Below, piece after piece: positions 57,601 to 64,000 of a stretch of 64,000 nucleotides of DNA. The position numbers and the translations under genes are program-made. Source of the DNA: Phaeosaccion multiseriatum (taxonomy: Eukaryota > Ochrophyta, other classes); NCBI GenBank assembly GCA_965112735.1, contig OZ218953.1, positions 3,596,001 to 3,660,000 of the forward strand. Direction: 5' to 3'. The first letter of the stretch is position 1, and every line of letters starts with the position of its first letter. The notes under the pieces were generated by a model. It did no database searches, had not been told where the DNA came from, and saw only the letters and a program-made list of their open reading frames with translations.

Positions 57601-59763
57601 ACGTGATGTGCGTGGGGTGGCCCATCAACACACCGGGGAAGTTGTCGTCCAGTTTCATTCCGTGGGCGTTGAGGACCAAGCCGTTATACGTAGTCGCCAT
57701 CTGCGGGAGAGGATGGAGGGGCACAGTGTTATTGTGTGGTGCGCAAGCGTGGTATCACCATCATCACATGTGACCATAACAAAAGGGCGGCAGGGGTGGG
57801 CAGTGGTGATACTACTGACAAGCACCATGGCGGTCGGCAATGCTTGTGACAAAAGTGCTCGCGTCGCTTTCTTAACATGCCACGCCCACGCCCACACTTG
57901 CCTGCTCCACCACCAAGCCGACGCCGTACAAGTACTCCGCCTCGTGCACAAAGACGGGCACAATGTTGGGGAAGTTCTCTGCCAAGACGTCCCCCACGCG
58001 GCTGTACTGCGTGTACACAAAGTCGAGCATGGCGTCAACGGGCCCGTCTCGGATGGCCAGGAGCTCCGCGCCCTCCTCCCCGAGTGCGTCACATGCCCCC
58101 CACGCGTCGTTGACAGGGTTGGCGCAGAAGCCGTACCAGGAGCCAATGCCTATCACGAAGTAGCCTGTGGCGTTCTGTTTATGCGGGGCGGGGAGAGGCA
58201 CGGAATGGAGTGGAGACAGCGGAGTGCGAGCTTTCAGTTAGGGGGCAAGCGGGGGAGGGGTGAGGAGGTGAGAGCGACAGGTAGTCTCTCCTCTGTTCTT
58301 TGATCCTCCAAAAACACGGGCCCGGCCCCTGGTCATTATTCCGCTGTGGGTAATGTACACACAACTAGGTGGCATGGCATGCCCCCCCCCCAAAGGATAT
58401 GCATATATACATCCACCCTACCCTCCGTATCCTACCCTTCCAACGCACGCACGCACGCACACGCACCTGTCTCCCGGCGGCCACGAGGGCGTGGAGGTGC
58501 TCAATGACTAGAGAGGCTGACACGCCTTTCCCGAAGGCTACGCTTGGCCTGCTTGACGGGTCGGGGGCGTAGACGGAGGCACAGTCGGAGATGTCCTCGG
58601 TGACGCTCCCTGGGAGAGCAGTAGTACCAGCAGCAGTAGCAGCACGTGAGGAGAAAGGCGAGGGCCGGCCCGGACCAAGGCATAGATCAGGAGAACGCGC
58701 TACAGGTACAACCCTTCCCAGGCCTCAGGGAAACGTGGTCCCTTCGGGAGGTGACGGTTTCCATGCAAGCCCACGTATTGCATTCTCTCCTACTCCGCTT
58801 CTTCCTCACCTTCCTTTGAGACCACTCCCTGGCCCTCCTCGATGACCACCTCCGCACACATGATGTTTACGAGCGAGCCCTTTGGGGCCTCGGCGTCCCA
58901 ACCCGGAGCCCCTCCGTCGAAGAGCCACTCGTGGAAGTCCAGGTCCTCGCTGTACTGCTCGCCCAGCCACGGGAACACGCCCCCCATGAGGCCGGACATG
59001 ACGCTACCGCCAGCGATGAAGATGAGCTGGTCCTCTCCTTCTCGGGTGGTGAGGCACTGCGCCAGCTCTTCCTGGTCGTAGAAATGGAAGTGGCACTCGT
59101 GTGGATCTGGAGGAGAGAAAAGACGAGGGAGATTGTGTGGGAGAGGGAGAGGGGTCAGCGGAGGGAGCCACAAAGGGGCCGCACAGAAGCAAAGGCTCTA
59201 CTCTCTTGTGGCGAGAGGAGAGGTGAAGAGCTGAGGGGCCAACACCACCCACCTTCAAGCTCAAAAGTGTTGCACAGGGTAGATCCGTCCTCTGTGGTGT
59301 CACACCTCCACTGTCCTCTGGTGGATACATCAGCGCAGCGAGGGGTGCAGGAGTTGGGTCGAAAGTTGGGATTGGGCACCACCACGACCTCCACTCCGTC
59401 TTGCCCTGCGCGGGAGGAAGCGAATCGGCACCAGCGGCCAGGGCAGAGAAAGAGGGGGGATGAGTGGTGAGGTGTATGCGTGGGTAACAATGGGCGAGAT
59501 GGAAAAATATGAGGAGTGGGCATGAGTCGGCACCGCACCCTCCCACTACCCCCCCCCACTTCTCCTTGTGACTAGCAGCCTGGTGAATCATCACACCCTC
59601 CTCTTCTCCCATGTGGATGCAGTCTTATTGCTCTCCCCCCACTCGTCTGCTTATGATGACTGTCCTCAGCTCAGGGACACAAAAACTCACCTCGGACTGG
59701 AGTCGAGGTATTTACCAGCATGAGAGCAACGGCGGCAAACGTAGACGCTGCCATCGGTACCAT
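49416..59763 (-). CDS. SGNH/PC-esterase-like, acyltransferase-3 and GH130-like propeller fusion protein
   Basis: Sixteen exons fit in phase: 59691-59763, 59253-59405, 58810-59106, 58467-58609, 57902-58174, 57524-57700, 55206-57250, 54366-54523, 53957-54062, 53551-53840, 52339-53225, 51881-51970, 51462-51622, 50959-51085, 50552-50730, 49416-50148; 1,963 residues. A signal peptide (MAASTFAAVALMLV) leads. Residues 30-390 resemble PC-esterase/NXPE SGNH proteins: Cys-rich, CHFHFYDQEE, LIFIAGGSVMSG, end GHPTH. A Ser and Ala-rich linker has one membrane segment near 610. Residues 810-1260 are an acyltransferase-3 domain: LDGARFLASQHIVGGH, FTWVPWFMMLSGFVLTYSSL, SHCWFLGAIAPLW, YSFAVYVFQFVAFNVW. Residues 1400-1800 resemble GH130/beta-mannosyltransferase propellers: NPSLLMLEDGSMFVAARR, GPQDPRLFEHNGEL, ILVSYGACDEE. 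A final membrane segment lies at about 1815-1838. Likely role: O-acylating a surface or secreted glycan (inference). The AT3-propeller junction is codon-exact. Confidence 0.8.
50279..50362. repeat. (GAA)n microsatellite in the last intron of the fusion gene
   Basis: About 28 GAA units; (TTC)n on the sense strand. Confidence 0.95.
54570..54900. repeat. (TG)n run and degenerate TGATTGTGTT minisatellite in an intron of the fusion gene
   Basis: A (TG)n run at about 54576-54625 is followed by many imperfect copies of GTGATTTGTGATTGTG with short spacers. All of it lies in the intron 54524-55205. Confidence 0.85.
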
Positions 59764-60264
59764 TGCTCCTCTCCGCCCCGTCATACCTCCCCTGAATAGC
59801 AAGTGTTGGGCAGCAGCAGCGATAGGCGTGGCGAAACTTGGAATTAAGTGTTCAGTGGCGTGGGATCAAAACGGCAATATCCAAGACATGGAACAATGCC
59901 CGCCACTCTTGGCAGACCGCCACGCCCTGAGCTCAGTAGAGCACAGCACACGACATGGCGCTCCTTACCATTTATCAGGGAGTCTCGGGTGTGCTTTTGT
60001 ATGGAATGAAGTGTATTTGTGTATTTTGTTCTGAAGATCCTTGTTTGTGGCGGTTTGTTGTTTTTTCTTTTCCACGATCCACCCTGAAACGAACGTTTCA
60101 ATTTGCAACAAGCTGCTCCTCCTCCTTTCTTTTCCTTCTCTTCCTTCCCTTCTCAACTGCTGGGGAAGGGGGGGATACGACCTCCTCTCCTCTTCCCATT
60201 CTACCTACCTCCTCCCTCACTCCTCCTTCTCCTCCTGCTGCTGCCCTTCTTCCTTAGGGAGTGG
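59764..60264. promoter_or_regulatory. Divergent intergenic region (fusion gene minus, EF-hand-UBC gene plus)
   Basis: About 500 bases between the two starts. The right half (60110-60255) is C and T-rich and ends in TTCCTTAG, which could be an acceptor for a 5' exon of the right-hand gene. No TATA box was recognised. Confidence 0.4.
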
Positions 60265-63200
60265 ATGCCTCTCATCGTCGAAGACGACGAGAGCGCCAAG
60301 CCGGCGGCCAAGTACAGGGTCGTTCCCAAGCCCTATCGACAGACGGCCCCGAGACTTAAGGACCCCTACCATATCCCTATCCACCAGGCGACGCACTTCA
60401 GTGAAGCAGAGAGAAGCAGCTTGCTGGAGTATTGCCGTGCTCTCGATGAGGAGGAGGATGGGTGCGTCAAGGTGGAGGGCATCGAGGGTGCGTTGCGGTG
60501 CATCGGCGAGCCTCAGATCCTGAGCCTGGTGAGGAAGGAGCTTATCTCGCTGGTCCAAAGTCGAACACACTTGGCTGATCGTGCTCACCGAAAGCAGCGG
60601 CCGGGTAGCGCGAAGGCCAGGCTTTCACAAGGCACTGTGTCAACTGGAGGAGGGCTGGAACATGAGGCGGAGGAGGAGCTGAGAGCAGCAGCGGCAGCAG
60701 GTGACACCACCATCGACACCGTGTCCTTCGCAGACCTCGTGCATGTCGTGGTGAGCATCCGCGAAGGACGCAACGTGTGGGGCGGCAGGCGCAGCATCCG
60801 CGACAACTACATTCACCTCCCCCCGTGCTGCAAGAGTAACTACTGCGCTGCGCACCTGGAGCGGCCCCCCACCAACCACTTCGACGACGCAGCCGACCTG
60901 CAGAAGGGCGTGCTCATGATCATCTTTCGCAGGCACGACGTGGACGACAGCGGCGCCCTCGAGTTCGAAGAGCTCCCCAAGATATTGTGCGTGAGTGAGT
61001 GCACGTGGCCAGAGCGAGCGGGACCTTGGGGCACATGGCGGGGACATCTTGTCTTTGGCCCTGCTTAACTTCTTGTCTTCTGACCTTTCGTGCTTGCTCC
61101 CCGCCCCGCTCTGCTGTGCCTTCCTTCCTTCAGCGAGAGCTTCGGCATCCCCTACGACACCAAGAAGCTCAGGGACACCTTCACGCAGTACGACGTGGAC
61201 AACAGCGGAGAGCTCGACTTCCAGGAGTTCACAGCCATGGTTAAGGACCTCAAGGTCAGCATGTCAGTAGGGTAGCCCGATCTAGGTCAGCCCGCTTAGC
61301 ACGCTGGTCAACGAGGTGATAAGGTCACACGGCGGGGGAGGAGGCGGGAGGAAGGGAATCGAGAGGAAGGGCATCGAGTCCGATGGGCAGAGGCGCAGAG
61401 CAGTGGGGGCGAAAGACTCCCCCTTGAGCCTGGGGCGGGGTGACCGCATCATCTGTTCCATTGCCGCTTGCCCACTTTCTCGCTTGTCTTTGTGGGTCCC
61501 TCCCTCTCTCCCTCCATCCCTCCTTCCATCCCTTCCCTCCCTCCTTCCCTCCCTCCCTCCCTCCCTCCCTCCCTCCCTCCCTCCCTCCCTCCCTCCCTCC
61601 CTCCATCCCTCCCTCCCTCCCTCCCTCCCTCCCTCCCTCCCTCCCTCCCTCCCTCCCTCCCTCCCTCCCTCCCTCCCTCCCTCCCTCCCTCCCTCCCTCC
61701 CTCCCTCCCTCCCTCCCTCCCTCCCTCCCTCCCTCCCTCCCTCCCTCCCTCCCTCCCTCCCTCCCTCCCTCCCTCCCTCCCTCCCTCCCTCCCTCCCTCC
61801 CTCCCTCCCTCCCTCCCTCCCTCCCTCCCTCCCTCCCTCCCTCCCTCCCTCCCTCCCTCCCTCCCTCCCTCCCTCCCTCCCTCCCTCCCTCCCTCCCTCC
61901 CTCCCTCCCTCCCTCCCTCCCTCCCTCCCTCCCTCCCTCCCTCCCTCCCTCCCTCCCTCCCTCCCTCCCTCCCTCCCTCCCTCCCTCCCTCCCTCCCTCC
62001 CTCCCTCCCTCCCTCCCTCCCTCCCTCCCTCCCTCCCTCTCTCCCTCCCTCCCTCTCTCCCTCCCTCCCTCCCTCCCTCCCTCCCTCCCTCCCTCCCTCC
62101 CTCCCTCCCTCCCTCCCTCCCTCCCTCCCTCCCTCCCTCCCCCCCTCTCTCTCTCTCCCTCCCTCCTTCCCCCTCTCCCCCCCTCTCCTTCACCCTCGAC
62201 CCTCGACTCTTTGTCTGTCTACGCTGCACCGCACAACACCGCACTGCAGGCGATGAACGCCCTCACGGAGGGGCGCATGGCAACGTATGATCTCCCTCCC
62301 GGCCTGCGTAGTGAGTTCACCAAGGCCGAGATCGAGACGCTCATGGTCAACTTCGGCCTCTTTGACGACTCCGGGGACGGCGCCATCGACGAGGGTGAGA
62401 GTTGGAGGAAGGAGGGGTAAGGGGAATAGGGCCATGATAGCACAAGCGCGAGGAGGTGGGGTGTTGGGTTGGGCTCGACTTCTGAGGGCTTTCGCCGAGG
62501 CGTTTCGTACGCCCGCTTCCGCCACACAGCTACGGCTACAGGGACGCCCGCCCTTCTCTCTTCATGCAAGCGTAACGCCCCCTCCCCTACCTCTCCCTCC
62601 CTCCTCCTTCCTCCTCCCTCCTCCTCCCTCCTCCTCCCTCCTCCGCCCTCCTCCTCCCTCCTCCTCCCTCCCCCTCCCTCCTCCGCCGTCCTCCCTCCTC
62701 CTCCTCCTCCTCCTCCTCCTCCTCCTCCTCCGCCGTCCTCCTCCTCTTCCTCCTCCTCCTCCTCCTCCTCCTCCTCCTCCTCCTCCTCCTCCTCCTCCTC
62801 CTCCTCCTCCTCCTCCTCCTCCTCCTCCTCCTCCTCCTCCTCCTCCTTCTCCTTCTCCTCCTCCTCCTCCTCCTCCTCCTCCTCCTCCTCCTCCTCCTCC
62901 TCCTCCTCCTCCTCCTCCTCCTCCCTTCTCCGCCTCCCTCCTCTTCCTCCTCCTCTCCCTCCCTGCAGTGGAGTTGGAGCAGCTTCTGAGGAACTTTGGT
63001 CAGAACCCCACCAAAGAGAAGGTGAGCGAACTTGTGCTAACATGCGAAGGACACCATTTTCTGTATCACCAACGGGTACCCAAGGAGGGGCGAACAGATG
63101 GAGGGCACGCCTGGAGGGCACGCCTGCTGACTAAACGCTTGCTGATTTCACTTCTTCGCTTCTGTAACCGACCGATCAACCGGTCGCGTGTCTACCCTAC

Positions 63201-63784
63201 CCCTACCCCTACCCGTGCTGTGTGTGTGTTTGTGCGTTTGCGGATGCGTGCGTGTGTGCGTGCGCATGCCCCGTAGGTACACGAGGTGATGGAGGAGATT
63301 GACTACGACCGAAACGGCACCATCGACTTTAAAGAGTTTGCAGCCCTCATGCTCAAGGTCAGGGACGGGCTTGTTGACTTGGACGACTCCGCTTTCGGCA
63401 GGGCAGTCATGAACAGTGCAACGGCCAGTCTGCTCAGCGGGCAGGTCAGCAGGCTGCAGGAGCCGGAGCATGCGGTGAGTGAGCGAGGAGGAGGAGGGGA
63501 AGGAGAAGGAGGGCTCTTGAACCGAAATCGAACCTCTGCCGCTCATGGAGGAGCTTGTTCTGTCCCCTTGCCCCTCTGCTGACTTGTGACCCTCTGCTGC
63601 CTTCCTCCCCCTGACAGGTGGAATGGTGTGGCCCTTATCGCATCACCGCAGTGCGGCCGGCAACGTGCGATGTGTGCGTGAGGGGCCCGGCGGGGAGTGT
63701 GTACGAGGGGGGCACCTTCCGCCTCGAGATCATCGTCAACGACGGTTTCCCCTACGTGCCCCCCCACGTCAAGTTCCGAAACAG
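60265..63784 (+). CDS. Four EF-hands followed by a ubiquitin-conjugating (UBC) fold; runs off the window
   Basis: EF-hands bind calcium; UBC folds carry ubiquitin or a relative on a Cys, or act as inactive variants. Six exons fit in phase: 60265-60986, 61134-61254, 62250-62394, 62969-63021, 63277-63474 and 63618-63784, giving 468 residues so far. Loops are RRHDVDDSGALEFEEL (about 221), TQYDVDNSGELDFQEF (about 258), LFDDSGDGAIDEVEL (about 318) and EEIDYDRNGTIDFKEF (about 353), all with acidic residues at positions 1, 3 and 12. From residue 413 begins a UBC domain: VEWCGPYRI, then GPAGSVYEGGTFRLEII, then FPYVPPHVKFRNR, matching the GP..TPYEGG.F and YP..PP.V.F signatures. The active-site Cys would be in the next exon; a DGDLCIASE reading near 63915 is a candidate but did not join in phase. 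The 60986 donor is the least sure. Confidence 0.75.
61500..62165 (+). repeat. (CCCT)n microsatellite of about 650 bases in an EF-hand-UBC intron
   Basis: Tetranucleotide run, nearly pure from about 61547 to 62140, ending about 85 bases before the 3' splice site at 62249. It gives spurious Pro-Ser and Glu-Gly repeat frames on the two strands; neither is a gene. Confidence 0.95.
62690..62930 (+). repeat. (CTC)n microsatellite in the next EF-hand-UBC intron
   Basis: About 80 CTC units with a few CGC and TTC variants, ending about 40 bases before the 3' splice site at 62968. Confidence 0.95.
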
Positions 63785-64000
63785 GTACGGGTCGTAGTAG
63801 CACATAGGGTGGGGGGGGGGGGTTGAGGTGTACAGGTCTGTGCCTGCTGACGGTCAGCACATGACGGATGGGTGCCTCTTTCTTTCTTTCACATTCCTCT
63901 CTCCTCGTGTCCTTGATGGCGACCTCTGTATCGCCTCGGAAACCTGTTCATCCCTTCGACTGCCATCGATCGCAGCGCCCCCCTCCCTCCTGAGCACCAT
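63785..64000 (+). other. Right edge: intron and probable next exon of the EF-hand-UBC gene
   Basis: After the donor at 63785 there is a poly-G patch. From about 63913 a plus frame reads DGDLCIASETCSS then LRLPSIAAPPSLLST, which resembles the UBC segment around the catalytic Cys and the helix after it. The acceptor was not found in the right phase. Confidence 0.35.

Noticed and set aside
61282-62420. Pro-Ser and Glu-Gly-Arg repeat proteins of over 300 residues
   Set aside because: All come from the CCCT microsatellite, which is open in most frames. Real EF-hand exons lie on both sides.

Overview
The window is nuclear DNA from a eukaryote. Genes are broken by many GT-AG introns (and one GC-AG intron), proteins carry eukaryote-only domains, and there are no operons or bacterial signals. 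A CCT-motif regulator and a PPR-SMR protein point to an alga or another plastid-bearing protist, possibly of the stramenopile group; that placement is inference. The sequence is GC-rich and full of microsatellites. I found no tRNA, rRNA or CRISPR. Exon models were built by hand by matching splice sites and reading-frame phase. All are predictions without transcript support.

Layout, left to right: a p24/emp24 cargo receptor (-, runs off the left edge); a Ty3/gypsy retrotransposon relic with a hairpin-forming inverted duplication; a membrane protein with a C-terminal J domain (-); a small GC-rich repeat island with inverted ends; an ankyrin-repeat protein (-); a UBAC2-like rhomboid/UBA protein (-); a 1,920-residue coiled-coil and ZZ-finger protein (+); an uncertain ORF (-); a type II membrane or secreted protein with an Asp-rich, Trp-ended tail (+); an IQ-C2-PH protein (-, 5' end missing); an AT-hook protein (+); an intronless PPR-SMR protein (-); a two-exon unknown (+); a second repeat island; a half-size ABCB transporter (+); an MTH1-type Nudix hydrolase (+); a CCT-domain protein (+); a 16-exon gene joining an SGNH/PC-esterase-like domain, an acyltransferase-3 membrane domain and a GH130-like propeller (-); and a protein with four EF-hands followed by a ubiquitin-conjugating (UBC) fold (+, runs off the right edge).

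The genes do not form one pathway. Several act at or through the ER or secretory system (p24, J-domain membrane protein, UBAC2-like protein, SGNH-AT3-propeller protein), which is probably chance. The strongest candidates for something undescribed are the SGNH-AT3-propeller fusion at 49416-59763 and the EF-hand-UBC fusion from 60265. A second window-wide pattern is that the long trinucleotide and tetranucleotide runs in introns are always pyrimidine-rich on the sense strand, several of them close to the 3' splice site.
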